From an uncultured Pelagibacteraceae bacterium (GTDB taxonomy: Bacteria > Pseudomonadota > Alphaproteobacteria > Pelagibacterales > Pelagibacteraceae): 64,000 nucleotides of DNA. The notes beneath the pieces were generated by a model. It did no database searches. It had not been told where the DNA came from and saw only the letters and a program-made list of their open reading frames with translations. Positions 18,636-27,934 of the stretch are shown here, piece after piece; position 1 is the first letter of the stretch, and every line of letters starts with the position of its first letter. Location of the stretch: NCBI GenBank assembly GCA_902614905.1, contig CACMMN010000004.1:32627-96626 (forward strand), written 5' to 3'. The position numbers and the translations under genes were made by a program.

Positions 18636-20132
18636 ATGTTTCCGATTCTTTCATCTTTAATAATTTTACCACTTATTGGTTCTTTATTTTTAATATTTAT
18701 CAGATCTTCAGAAAAAAATACTAGCCTTAAATATGTTGCGTTATTTATTACTTTTGCAAATTTTTTTTTATCACTTTATCTTTGGAAAATTTTTGATCCA
18801 TCAATATCGACATTTCAGTTTGTAGAAAATAGAATTTGGATTGAAGGTTTTATAAATTATAAAGTCGGTATAGATGGCATATCAATTTTATTTGTAATTC
18901 TTACAACTTTTATAACACCACTTTGTATAATTTCAGTTAATTCAACAATAACTTACAGATTAAAGGAGTTTTTAATAGCAATTTTAATCATGGAAACTTT
19001 AATGATTGGAATATTTTGTTCATTAGACTTGGTAATTTTTTATTTATTCTTTGAAGGAGGACTTATTCCAATGTTTTTAATTATTGGAATATGGGGTGGA
19101 GATAGAAGAGTTTACTCTGCATTTAAATTTTTTCTTTTTACATTAGTTGGATCTGTTTTAATGTTAGTTGCAATAATTGCAATTTATTGGATAAGTGGAA
19201 CAACTGATGTTGAAAAATTATATGAATTAGGAATTCAGGAAGAATATCAAAAATTATTATGGCTAGCATTTTTTTCATCTTTTGCAGTGAAAACTCCAAT
19301 GTGGCCTGTACACACATGGCTACCTGATGCACACGTTGAGGCACCTACCGCTGGTTCAGTTTTGCTTGCTGCTATCCTACTTAAAATGGCTGGTTATGGT
19401 TTTATAAGGTTTTCAGTGGGTTTATTTCCTTTAGCATCAATTTATTTTGTGCCATTGGTTTATTCATTAAGCTTAATAGCAATAATTTACACCTCGTTGG
19501 TAGCCTTAATGCAGGAAGATATGAAAAAGCTCATTGCGTATTCATCGGTTGCACATATGGGTTTTGTAACGCTTGGTATTTTTACATTTACGCAACAAGG
19601 AATTGAAGGAAGTATTTTTCAGATGATTAGTCATGGTTTAATTTCAGCTGCTTTGTTTTTATCTGTTGGTGTTGTTTACGACAGATTAAAAACTAGACAA
19701 ATTAAAGATTACTCTGGACTTGTGAATATAATGCCTAAGTACGCAATAGTGATGATGATATTTACTCTCGGAGCTTTGGGTTTGCCTGGAACAAGCGGAT
19801 TTATTGGTGAATTTTTAGTTTTAATGGGAACGTTTAAAAAAAGTATTATAACGGCTGCTATTGCAAGTATCGGAGTAATACTTGGTGCTGCTTATATGTT
19901 ATGGCTATACAAAAGAGTCGTTTTTGGAAATTTATTAAAAACAATTGATGTAAAAAAAATGGTAGATCTAAATAAATATGAAACATTAATTTTATCTTCG
20001 CTAGCAATTTTAATAATAGTTTTCGGTTTTTATCCGGAACCTTTAATTAAAACATACGCTACATCAATAGATAATTTTATAAATACTATTAATGTACCCA
20101 CAGAATTAAGTTTAATAGAAAAAGTCAAATGA
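18636..20132 (+). CDS. nuoM: NADH-quinone oxidoreductase subunit M (antiporter-like)
   Basis: NuoM is the second Mrp-type antiporter-like subunit of complex I. The 498-residue protein has about 14 hydrophobic helices. It has the core motifs LFFEGGLIPMFLIIGIWGG, HTWLPDAHVEAPTAGSVLLA (pumping-channel region) and KKLIAYSSVAHMGFVTLG, and LPGTSGFIGEFLVL near the end. It overlaps nuoN by 4 nt. Confidence 0.98.
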   Translation: MFPILSSLIILPLIGSLFLIFIRSSEKNTSLKYVALFITFANFFLSLYLWKIFDPSISTFQFVENRIWIEGFINYKVGIDGISILFVILTTFITPLCIISVNSTITYRLKEFLIAILIMETLMIGIFCSLDLVIFYLFFEGGLIPMFLIIGIWGGDRRVYSAFKFFLFTLVGSVLMLVAIIAIYWISGTTDVEKLYELGIQEEYQKLLWLAFFSSFAVKTPMWPVHTWLPDAHVEAPTAGSVLLAAILLKMAGYGFIRFSVGLFPLASIYFVPLVYSLSLIAIIYTSLVALMQEDMKKLIAYSSVAHMGFVTLGIFTFTQQGIEGSIFQMISHGLISAALFLSVGVVYDRLKTRQIKDYSGLVNIMPKYAIVMMIFTLGALGLPGTSGFIGEFLVLMGTFKKSIITAAIASIGVILGAAYMLWLYKRVVFGNLLKTIDVKKMVDLNKYETLILSSLAILIIVFGFYPEPLIKTYATSIDNFINTINVPTELSLIEKVK

Positions 20133-21541
20133 GTAACTTATATTTTATAATCCCTGAACTATTTATTTCATTAAGCGTGATGGCTCTTTTAGTTTTAGGA
20201 GTTTTCAAAAATAATAGTTCTAAAATTATTTTTTACTTCTCTTGCTTAATTATATTGGTATCTCTTGCGATTAATTTAAACATAAACATAACGCAAACAA
20301 TCTTTCTTTTTAATAATAGTTATTTAGTAGATCAGCTATCTTTATTTATAAAATCAATAATTTTGATTTCAGCTTTCTTTGTAATGTTTTGTTCATATAA
20401 CTATGTCATAGTTAACAATATACTTAAAATTGAATACCCAATATTAATTCTATGTTCATTACTTGGCATGTTGGTAATGATAAGCTCAAACGATCTCATT
20501 GTATTTTATATAGGTTTAGAATTACAATCTCTTGCATTATATGTGTTAGCATCTTTTAATAGAGATAATATTTTATCCTCAGAGTCTGGATTAAAATATT
20601 TTGTTTTAAGTGCCTTATCATCAGGTTTGCTTTTATATGGTTGCTCATTAATTTATGGTTTTTCTAATTCAACTAACTTTAATGAAATTTCTCAAAATTT
20701 TAATTTTGAATATGGAGTTATTTTCGGCATGGTTTTTGTAATTGTTGGATTAGCATTTAAAATTTCCGCTGTCCCTTTTCATATGTGGGCTCCTGATGTT
20801 TATCAAGGTTCACCAACCTCTGTGACTGTATTATTTGCAATTTTACCAAAAATAGCAGCTCTTACAGTTTTTATAAAATTTTTATACGGTCCATTTATAA
20901 ATCTCTTCGAAGAGTGGCAGGCCATAATTATATTTTTATCAGTTGCTTCAATGATTTTAGGCGCAGTTGCCGCTATTGGTCAGAAAAATCTTAAAAGACT
21001 TATAGCTTACAGCTCAATTAGTCATATGGGTTATGCGTTAGCAGGTTTAACTACGGGCACTAACCAAGGTATTCAAAGTTCAATAATTTATTTAATTATT
21101 TATTTAATTATGAATCTTGCATTTTTTAGTTGCCTTTTTATGTTAAAAAGAAAAGACAAATTTTACGAAAACATTGAGGATTTATCAGGTCTATCAAAAA
21201 AACATCCTATTCTAGCATTAAGTTTTTTAATAATACTATTTTCACTTGCCGGAATACCGCCACTTGCAGGATTCTTTGCAAAATTTTATGTTTTTATGGC
21301 AGTAATTCAAAAAGAAATGTATTTTTTAGCTATTGTAGGATTACTGGCAACCGTAATAGCTGCTTTTTATTATTTAAGAGTTATAAAAATAATTTACTTT
21401 GATCCAGAACAAGAAAAATTTGACACCTCAATGAGTTTGGGATTAAAGCTTACATTAATTTTGTCAACATCAGCAATATTAATGTATTTTCTAAATCCAA
21501 ATTTTTTAAATAAATATATAACAAATATTTTAGTTATTTAA
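20129..21541 (+). CDS. nuoN: NADH-quinone oxidoreductase subunit N (antiporter-like)
   Basis: NuoN is the third antiporter-like pump and the one closest to the quinone site. The 470-residue protein has about 14 hydrophobic helices. It shows YIGLELQSLALYVLASFNR, FHMWAPDVYQGSPTSVTVLF and KRLIAYSSISHMGYALAGL, all NuoN signatures, and LAGIPPLAGFFAKFYVF near the C-terminus. It completes the canonical order A to N. Its stop codon shares one base with the birA start. Confidence 0.98.
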   Translation: MSNLYFIIPELFISLSVMALLVLGVFKNNSSKIIFYFSCLIILVSLAINLNINITQTIFLFNNSYLVDQLSLFIKSIILISAFFVMFCSYNYVIVNNILKIEYPILILCSLLGMLVMISSNDLIVFYIGLELQSLALYVLASFNRDNILSSESGLKYFVLSALSSGLLLYGCSLIYGFSNSTNFNEISQNFNFEYGVIFGMVFVIVGLAFKISAVPFHMWAPDVYQGSPTSVTVLFAILPKIAALTVFIKFLYGPFINLFEEWQAIIIFLSVASMILGAVAAIGQKNLKRLIAYSSISHMGYALAGLTTGTNQGIQSSIIYLIIYLIMNLAFFSCLFMLKRKDKFYENIEDLSGLSKKHPILALSFLIILFSLAGIPPLAGFFAKFYVFMAVIQKEMYFLAIVGLLATVIAAFYYLRVIKIIYFDPEQEKFDTSMSLGLKLTLILSTSAILMYFLNPNFLNKYITNILVI

Positions 21542-22053
21542 TGGTTTTAAAAAAATTTAAATATAAAAAAGTTTCAAGTACAAATGATATTGCGATACAA
21601 AAAATTAGACAAGGTTATAACGCAGGTATTATTATTTCTGATAAACAAACACGTGGCAGGGGTCAACATGGTAAAAAATGGATTTCTAACAAAGGAAATT
21701 TATTTTTTAGTGTATTTTTTATTATTAATAAAAAAATACAAATTTCAAGATTGGCTATTAATAATTTAAGAATAGTAAAAAAAATATTATCCAAGCATAT
21801 AAAATCAAAAATAAAAATTAAAAGACCTAATGATATTATAGTAAATAAAAAAAAGATTTGCGGGATTTTAAATGAAACTCTATTTTATAATGATTTAAAA
21901 TTTTTAGTTATTGGCATTGGAATAAATATAGTTAGTTCTCCTAATTTAAAAGATTACCCAACTACTAACTTAGATGAGGAAACTAACAGAAAAGTTAGTA
22001 AAACTAAATTATTAAATAAAATTATTAAAGCATTTGATATAAAAATAAGATGA
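21541..22053 (+). CDS. birA: Biotin--[acetyl-CoA-carboxylase] ligase, minimal form
   Basis: This enzyme activates biotin as biotinyl-AMP and attaches it to the carrier protein of acetyl-CoA carboxylase. The 170-residue protein has VSSTNDIA at the start, the biotinyl-AMP loop TRGRGQHGKKW, KRPNDIIVNKKKICGIL around the catalytic lysine, and VIGIGINIVSSP. It contains only the catalytic domain: there is no N-terminal DNA-binding domain, so it cannot act as the E. coli BirA repressor, and the usual C-terminal SH3-like domain is very reduced or absent. It begins at the base shared with the nuoN stop and overlaps coaX by 4 nt; birA-coaX-RNase J downstream of nuoN is usual for alphaproteobacteria. Confidence 0.92.
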   Translation: MVLKKFKYKKVSSTNDIAIQKIRQGYNAGIIISDKQTRGRGQHGKKWISNKGNLFFSVFFIINKKIQISRLAINNLRIVKKILSKHIKSKIKIKRPNDIIVNKKKICGILNETLFYNDLKFLVIGIGINIVSSPNLKDYPTTNLDEETNRKVSKTKLLNKIIKAFDIKIR

Positions 22054-22790
22054 TCATTGTAGGTGATATAGGAAATACAGAAGTAAAAATATGTTTTTTT
22101 TATAACGGCTTAAAAAAAAAATTTTTATTCAAAACAGATTCGCTTAATAAAAAAATTATAAGAAGAAAATTCAATTTTTTGCGTAAAAAAATTTATCTCA
22201 AAAATGCAATTATAAGTAGTGTAGTACCAAAAACCTTTAATCAAATTAAAAAAATTTTTTTCAATTTATATAAAGTTAATTGTATCGAATTAAAAAAATT
22301 AAATTTATCAAAACTAATAAGCATTAAAGTCAACAAGAAAGAAATTGGATCTGATCGTTTAGCCAACGCAATTAGTGTAATGAATAAAAAAAAAAATTTT
22401 ATCGTTGTTGATTTTGGAACTGCTACAACTTTTGATGTAATTAAGAAAAATAATTATTTGGGAGGAGTAATTGCCCCAGGTGTAAACTTGTCACTAGATA
22501 ATTTAATTAAAAAAGCAAGCTTAATACCAAATATTAAATTAAATAAATCAAAATCTATAATTGGAAAAAATACAAAGCAAGCAGTCCTATCCGGTTTTTT
22601 TTGGGGTTATAATGGCTTAATTAATGGCATAATTTCAAAAATTAAAAAAAAAACTAATCAAAAATATAAGATAATTTTTACAGGTGGTCTTGCGCACTTA
22701 TTTAATAAAGATATAAAAGATAAAATTACTGTAGATAAAAATCTAACAATTAATGGTTTAATTAAAGTTTCAAAACATTTTAATTTATGA
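22050..22790 (+). CDS. coaX: Type III pantothenate kinase
   Basis: CoaX phosphorylates pantothenate, the first step of coenzyme A synthesis. The 246-residue protein shows the acetate/sugar kinase-fold phosphate loop IIVGDIGNTEVKICFF (residues 2-17), GSDRLANAISV, the second motif FIVVDFGTATTFDVI, and GGVIAPGV. The type III enzyme is not feedback-inhibited by CoA, unlike CoaA. An A11 tract (22386-22396) codes for lysines in the reading frame. It overlaps birA and RNase J by 4 nt each. Confidence 0.95.
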   Translation: MIIVGDIGNTEVKICFFYNGLKKKFLFKTDSLNKKIIRRKFNFLRKKIYLKNAIISSVVPKTFNQIKKIFFNLYKVNCIELKKLNLSKLISIKVNKKEIGSDRLANAISVMNKKKNFIVVDFGTATTFDVIKKNNYLGGVIAPGVNLSLDNLIKKASLIPNIKLNKSKSIIGKNTKQAVLSGFFWGYNGLINGIISKIKKKTNQKYKIIFTGGLAHLFNKDIKDKITVDKNLTINGLIKVSKHFNL

Positions 22791-24445
22791 AAGATGAATT
22801 AATTTTTTGTCCTCTTGGCGGATCAGGTGAAATAGGCATGAATATGAATTTGTTTGGTTATGGTAAACCTGGTGAACATAAATGGATTATAGTTGACATT
22901 GGTGTTACTTTTGCAGATGAGAGTATTCCAGGTATAGATTTAATATATCCGGATCCTGGATTTATCATTGATAAAAAAGATTCCTTACTAGCCATTGTTC
23001 TTACGCATGCTCATGAAGATCATATAGGTGCAATTACTCAAATATGGCCAAAGTTAAATTGTAAAATTTTTGCAACTCCCTTTACTGCTGCTCTTGTAGT
23101 AGAAAAGTTTAGAGAAAAAAATATTGACATAACAACTTATCTTAACATTGTCCAACTTAATGGTAAAATTAATTTAGAAAATTTTGAAATCGATTTTATA
23201 ACTTTAACCCATTCAATTCTTGAACCAAATGGATTAAGAATAAAAACTCCTTTAGGAAATGTTTTACACACTGGCGATTGGAAGTGTGATCCAGATCCTT
23301 TAATAGGAAAAAAAATAGACTCAGATAAACTAAAATTAATTGGAAAAGAAGGTGTATTAACAATGATTTGTGACTCTACTAACGTCTTTAGCATTGGTAG
23401 ATCAGGATCCGAATTGAGTGTAAGAAAAAGTTTATTAAAAATAATTGGAAGACTTAAAAAAAGAGTAATTGTAACCTCATTTGCATCTAACGTGGCAAGG
23501 ATGGAAACAATATTTTATTGTGCTGAAAAAACCGGTAGACAAATTTCATTAGTTGGAAGATCAATGCACCGAATTTACAAAGCAGCAAGACAATGTGGAT
23601 ATTTAAAAAACGTGATTGATCCAATTGATCCAAGAGATGCCAAAAAAATATCAAGAGACAAAATAATATATCTTTGTACCGGCAGCCAAGGTGAGCCAAT
23701 GGGCGCTATGAATAGAATATCTAATTATACTCATCCAGATGTATTTTTAGAAAAAGATGATACTGTAATATTTTCTTCAAAAATAATACCAGGTAATGAA
23801 AAAAAACTTTCAAAATTACACAATACTCTAGTTTTAGAAGGTGTAGAAGTTATTAATGAGGAAAATGAGTTTGTGCACGTATCAGGCCATCCTAATAGAG
23901 ATGATCTTAAAGATATGTACAACTGGATTAAACCTAAATCTGTGATACCGGTTCACGGAGAACATAGACACATTCTTGAACACCTTTCTTTTGCTAAAGA
24001 AATGAATGTTCCATATCCGATAAAAGCAAAAAATGGAGATATAATTAAAATTGCGCCATGTGAAAAACCTCAAGTATTTGATAAAGCACCATCAGGTAAA
24101 CTTTATTTAGACGGTGATATAAGTGTTTTTGAGGACTCCAGATCAATAAAAGAAAGAAAAAATTTATCTATTAACGGTAGTCTTGAGGTAACAATTTTAG
24201 TGAATAACAAGGGAAATATTTATGACTCACCGGTTATATCAGTAAAGGGACTACCAATAGAAAATTTAGAAGAATTTAAATTTGGACTGGAAAAAGAAAT
24301 AAATAAAACAGCAAGATCATTTGCGTTGAATAATATAAAACAAGAGGAAAATGCAATTAATGCATTAAAAACAGTTTGCAGAAAGTTTACGAAAGAGCAA
24401 GTGGGAAAAAGACCATTTACTAATATAAATTTAGTCAATATTTAA
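22787..24445 (+). CDS. rnj: Ribonuclease J
   Basis: RNase J is a metallo-beta-lactamase/beta-CASP nuclease with 5'-exonuclease and endonuclease activity in rRNA and mRNA processing. The 552-residue protein has the zinc motif THAHEDHIGA (His74, His76, Asp78, His79), the beta-CASP signatures LTHSILEPNGLRI and LHTGDWKCDPDP, FASNVARMETI, and the late HVSGHPNRDDL and IPVHGEHRHI motifs. The C-terminal domain is of normal length. The gene sits between coaX and a DUF1467 gene, as in other alphaproteobacteria. Confidence 0.95.
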   Translation: MKDELIFCPLGGSGEIGMNMNLFGYGKPGEHKWIIVDIGVTFADESIPGIDLIYPDPGFIIDKKDSLLAIVLTHAHEDHIGAITQIWPKLNCKIFATPFTAALVVEKFREKNIDITTYLNIVQLNGKINLENFEIDFITLTHSILEPNGLRIKTPLGNVLHTGDWKCDPDPLIGKKIDSDKLKLIGKEGVLTMICDSTNVFSIGRSGSELSVRKSLLKIIGRLKKRVIVTSFASNVARMETIFYCAEKTGRQISLVGRSMHRIYKAARQCGYLKNVIDPIDPRDAKKISRDKIIYLCTGSQGEPMGAMNRISNYTHPDVFLEKDDTVIFSSKIIPGNEKKLSKLHNTLVLEGVEVINEENEFVHVSGHPNRDDLKDMYNWIKPKSVIPVHGEHRHILEHLSFAKEMNVPYPIKAKNGDIIKIAPCEKPQVFDKAPSGKLYLDGDISVFEDSRSIKERKNLSINGSLEVTILVNNKGNIYDSPVISVKGLPIENLEEFKFGLEKEINKTARSFALNNIKQEENAINALKTVCRKFTKEQVGKRPFTNINLVNI

Positions 24446-24446
24446 T

Positions 24447-24692
24447 ATGAGTATTACTGGTTCGCTGATAATTTTTGTTTTAATTTGGTGGATCATTTTT
24501 TTTTCATTATTACCAATAGATGTTGATAGAAAACATAAGGAAATGGTTGAAGGTGCAGACAAGGGATCGCCTGAAAATCCTAAAATTATCAAAAAAATAA
24601 TTTATACAACTATAATAACCTCAATTATTTTTATAGGTATATTTACATTAGTAAAGTATGATTACCTTAATTTAAGAAGGTTTATTTCGTAA
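24447..24692 (+). CDS. DUF1467 family small membrane protein
   Basis: This 81-residue protein has two hydrophobic helices (about 5-23 and 49-69). Between them lies the conserved loop WWIIFFSLLPIDVDRKHKEM followed by GSPENPKIIKK, which is the DUF1467 pattern (a tryptophan-rich first helix and a D/P-containing loop). The function is unknown. Position between RNase J and proS is conserved in alphaproteobacteria, and the 1-nt spacings on both sides suggest translational coupling. Confidence 0.85.
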   Translation: MSITGSLIIFVLIWWIIFFSLLPIDVDRKHKEMVEGADKGSPENPKIIKKIIYTTIITSIIFIGIFTLVKYDYLNLRRFIS

Positions 24693-26020
24693 TGTTTTTT
24701 TCTACTTTATTAATTCCTATTTTAAAAAATTATCCCTCTGAGGCAAAAATTAAATCACACAAATTAATGTTAAGAACAGGAATGATAAAACAATCCTCTG
24801 CGGGCATATATTCTTGGCTACCTTTGGGTTTCAAAGTAATGAAAAAAATTGAAAATATAGTTAGAGAGGAACAAAATAAAATTTTTGCACAAGAAATATT
24901 AATGCCAACTATACAATCCAGTGAAATTTGGAAAGAGAGCGGTAGATATGAAGACTACGGTGAAGAGATGTTAAGAATTACAGATAGGCAAAAAAGAGAA
25001 ATGTTATATGGGCCAACTAATGAAGAATTAATAACCGATATATTTAGAAATAGTATAAAGTCATATAAATCTTTACCACAACTTTTGTATCATATTCAAT
25101 GGAAGTTCAGAGATGAATTGAGACCAAGATTTGGAATAATGCGTTGTAGAGAATTTTATATGAAGGATGCTTATTCTTTTGATCTTAACGACGATTTAGG
25201 TGAACATTCTTATAATAAATTTTTTTTATCATATCTTAAAACTTTCAAAAGGCTGGATTTAAAGGCAATCCCAATGGCAGCTGACACAGGTCCTATAGGA
25301 GGTAATTTATCACATGAGTTTATTATTTTAGCCGAAACAGGCGAAAGTAAAATTTATACTGATAAAAATATATTTGAGGTGGATCATTCAGATTGCACTT
25401 TAGAAAAAAAATCACTATCAATTTTAAGAAAAAAATTTGAAAATTATTATGCAGTCACGGACGAAAAATTTAATAAAGCTGAATTTGATAAATTAGTTAC
25501 AAAAGAAAATCAGTTAGAGACGAAGGGCATAGAAGTTGGCCACATATTTTATTTTGGCGATAAATATTCTAAACCAATGAACGCATCTGTGGACCACAAT
25601 GGCAAAAAAGTTTTTGTAAAAATGGGATCTTATGGTGTAGGGGTTTCAAGATTAGTTGGTGCCATAATAGAGGCTAAATTTGATGAGAAAAGCGATAATA
25701 TGAATTGGCCAGTAAACATAGCGCCATATGAATGCGCGATTTTACCATTAGTTTCTAAGCATGATAAAACAAATTTAGAAAAATCTATTAATATATTTAA
25801 AAAACTTAAAGATAGAAATATTGATGCAATCATTGATGATACAGATGAAAACTTTTCTTCAAAAATGAAAAAGTTTAATCTTATAGGTGTTCCTTATCAA
25901 ATACTTTTAGGTAATAAATCTGATGATGACATGCTTGAATTTAAAAAAGTTGGCGAAGAGTCAATTAGATTAAAAGTAGATGAAATTATAAAAATAATAA
26001 ATTCAAAAAAAGAAAATTGA
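24692..26020 (+). CDS. proS: Prolyl-tRNA synthetase, short alphaproteobacterial type
   Basis: This class II aminoacyl-tRNA synthetase charges tRNA-Pro. The 442-residue protein has the class II motif 1 region (RTGMIKQSSAGIYSWLPLG), motif 2 (FRDELRPRFGIMRCREFYMK) and motif 3 (GSYGVGVSRLVGAI), followed by the anticodon-binding domain. E. coli ProRS is about 570 residues because of an editing insertion between motifs 2 and 3. That insertion is missing here, as is normal for alphaproteobacteria, so Ala-tRNA-Pro clearing would need a free-standing editing protein. It overlaps the DUF1467 stop by 1 nt and the downstream permease by 4 nt. Confidence 0.97.
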   Translation: MFFSTLLIPILKNYPSEAKIKSHKLMLRTGMIKQSSAGIYSWLPLGFKVMKKIENIVREEQNKIFAQEILMPTIQSSEIWKESGRYEDYGEEMLRITDRQKREMLYGPTNEELITDIFRNSIKSYKSLPQLLYHIQWKFRDELRPRFGIMRCREFYMKDAYSFDLNDDLGEHSYNKFFLSYLKTFKRLDLKAIPMAADTGPIGGNLSHEFIILAETGESKIYTDKNIFEVDHSDCTLEKKSLSILRKKFENYYAVTDEKFNKAEFDKLVTKENQLETKGIEVGHIFYFGDKYSKPMNASVDHNGKKVFVKMGSYGVGVSRLVGAIIEAKFDEKSDNMNWPVNIAPYECAILPLVSKHDKTNLEKSINIFKKLKDRNIDAIIDDTDENFSSKMKKFNLIGVPYQILLGNKSDDDMLEFKKVGEESIRLKVDEIIKIINSKKEN

Positions 26021-27246
26021 TTTCAAACTTAGAAAAAGAAATAACATTTAGATATTTAAAAACCAGAAAAAAGGATGGTTTTTTAAATGTTATCACAATA
26101 TTTTCATTTATTGGTATTAGCCTAGGTGTAGCAGTTTTAATAATTGTTATGTCAGTAATGAATGGTTTTAGATCTGATCTTATTAAAAAAATTAATGGAT
26201 TTAATTCTCATGCAACAATTCAAAGTTATGATGGTGAATTCAATTTAAAAAAACTAGATAATTCTAATTTAATAAGTCAAATCGATGATGTTATGATCAG
26301 TAACAACGGAGAAGGTATTATAATTAAGAAGGAAACTTCAAAAGGAATTTTACTTAGAGGTTACAAAAAAGAGGATTTTAAAAAAATCAATATAGTTAAA
26401 AATCAAGATTTTTTAGGTTCTAAAAATTTAGACAAAAATGGAATCTCAATTAGTCGAGAAATGGGATATGATTTAGATTTAGAAATTGGTGACAAATTAA
26501 ACATACTATTTTCAACTTTTGAGGATACTCTTATAGGGTCATTGCCAAAACAAAAAACTTTTCAAATTATTTCCTTTTATAAAAGTGGTTTTAATGATTT
26601 TGATAAAAATATTGCCTTCGTAAATCTTGAAGATTTAGAAAATCAATTAAATTTAAAACCAGAAAGTAGATTTTTAGAAATTTATTTTAAAAATCCAACC
26701 GATATTGATAAAATAAAAAAAAATTTAGTTAAACTCTTCCCCAATAATTTAATTTATACGTGGTCAGATTTAAATAAACCGCTTTTCTCAGCATTAAAAG
26801 TAGAGAGAAATGTTATGTTTATTATTTTATCTCTGATAATCATTGTTGCTGCATTCAATATAATTTCAGGATTGACAATTTTAGTAAAAAACAAAACAAG
26901 AGAAATTGCAATTTTAAAATCCATTGGTGTTAAAAACGGATCTATTAGAAAAATTTTCTTTTTAGTTGGATTTATTATTGGATGTAGTGCTACAATTTTT
27001 GGTGTTGTTTTAGGTATAATTTTCTCAATTTATATAGAAAATATTAGACAATTTATAAGTAATTTATTTAATATAACTTTATTTCCTGAAGAAATTTATT
27101 TTCTTAGCACAATGCCTTATGAATTAGATTTTAAATCAATTCTTTTAATTTCTATTTGTTCAATTATTTCAACTTGTTTAGTATCCTTGTTTCCAGCAAT
27201 TAAAGCATCTAATTTAGACACTATTAAATCACTTAAATATGAATAA
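26017..27246 (+). CDS. lolC: Lipoprotein-releasing ABC transporter permease (LolC/LolE type)
   Basis: With LolD this inner-membrane permease extracts mature lipoproteins and hands them to the periplasmic carrier for delivery to the outer membrane. The 409-residue protein starts EKEITFRYLKTRKKDGFLNV, the typical cytoplasmic lead, then has one helix (about 25-48), a large periplasmic domain (about 50-260) and three C-terminal helices of FtsX/MacB type with EIAILKSIGVKNGSIRKIFF between. Start is TTG at 26017, overlapping the proS stop by 4 nt. Only one permease gene is present, so the complex is likely a homodimer, as in other LolF-type systems. Confidence 0.92.
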   Translation: MISNLEKEITFRYLKTRKKDGFLNVITIFSFIGISLGVAVLIIVMSVMNGFRSDLIKKINGFNSHATIQSYDGEFNLKKLDNSNLISQIDDVMISNNGEGIIIKKETSKGILLRGYKKEDFKKINIVKNQDFLGSKNLDKNGISISREMGYDLDLEIGDKLNILFSTFEDTLIGSLPKQKTFQIISFYKSGFNDFDKNIAFVNLEDLENQLNLKPESRFLEIYFKNPTDIDKIKKNLVKLFPNNLIYTWSDLNKPLFSALKVERNVMFIILSLIIIVAAFNIISGLTILVKNKTREIAILKSIGVKNGSIRKIFFLVGFIIGCSATIFGVVLGIIFSIYIENIRQFISNLFNITLFPEEIYFLSTMPYELDFKSILLISICSIISTCLVSLFPAIKASNLDTIKSLKYE

Positions 27247-27934
27247 TTTGATTGAATTAAAAAATGTATCAAAAAATTATATTTCTTCAAAAAAAATAGA
27301 AGTTTTAAAAAATATTAATTATACATTTAAGTCGGGCAAAACATATTCTTTAATTGGTCCTTCAGGTTCAGGAAAGTCCACATTGCTTAACTTAATATCC
27401 TTAATAGATAAACCAACTAGCGGTTTTATAAAATTAGATAATGTTAAAATTAATGATAATGATATCGATCAAAGAGACAAAATAAGATCAAAAAAAATAG
27501 GTATTATTTACCAAGACAAAAATTTATTAGCTGATTTTACCACTTTAGAAAATGTGTATATGGCAAGATTATCATTAAATAATAATAAAAAAAAAGCAGT
27601 TGTAGATGCTAAAAATCTTTTGAAAAAAGTCGGTTTAGATAAAAGACTAAACCATTTCCCTAGTGAGTTATCTGGTGGCGAATCCCAGAGGGTTGCTATA
27701 TCGAGAGCATTAATAAATTCACCTGATATAATTTTAGCAGATGAACCAACAGGAAATTTAGACAACAAAAATGCAAGAGATATATTCAATTTATTATTAG
27801 GCTTAAGAAATAAAAATAGAATTATAATATTTGCAACTCACAATAGATATTTTGCAGACATGTCCGACTGTAAATTGAGTTTAATTGATGGTAAAATAAT
27901 AACTGTCAATGCAAGAAACAAAAAAAGTTTTTAA
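27239..27934 (+). CDS. lolD: Lipoprotein-releasing system ATP-binding protein
   Basis: LolD is the ATPase of the lipoprotein release transporter. The 231-residue protein has Walker A GPSGSGKST (about residues 40-48), Q-loop IIYQDKNLLADFTTLENV, signature LSGGESQRVAISRAL, Walker B IILADEPTGNLD and the switch histidine in FATHNR. This MacB/LolD subfamily pattern and the adjoining permease fix its role. It overlaps the permease by 8 nt and dnaE by an unusually long 26 nt. Confidence 0.95.
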   Translation: MNNLIELKNVSKNYISSKKIEVLKNINYTFKSGKTYSLIGPSGSGKSTLLNLISLIDKPTSGFIKLDNVKINDNDIDQRDKIRSKKIGIIYQDKNLLADFTTLENVYMARLSLNNNKKKAVVDAKNLLKKVGLDKRLNHFPSELSGGESQRVAISRALINSPDIILADEPTGNLDNKNARDIFNLLLGLRNKNRIIIFATHNRYFADMSDCKLSLIDGKIITVNARNKKSF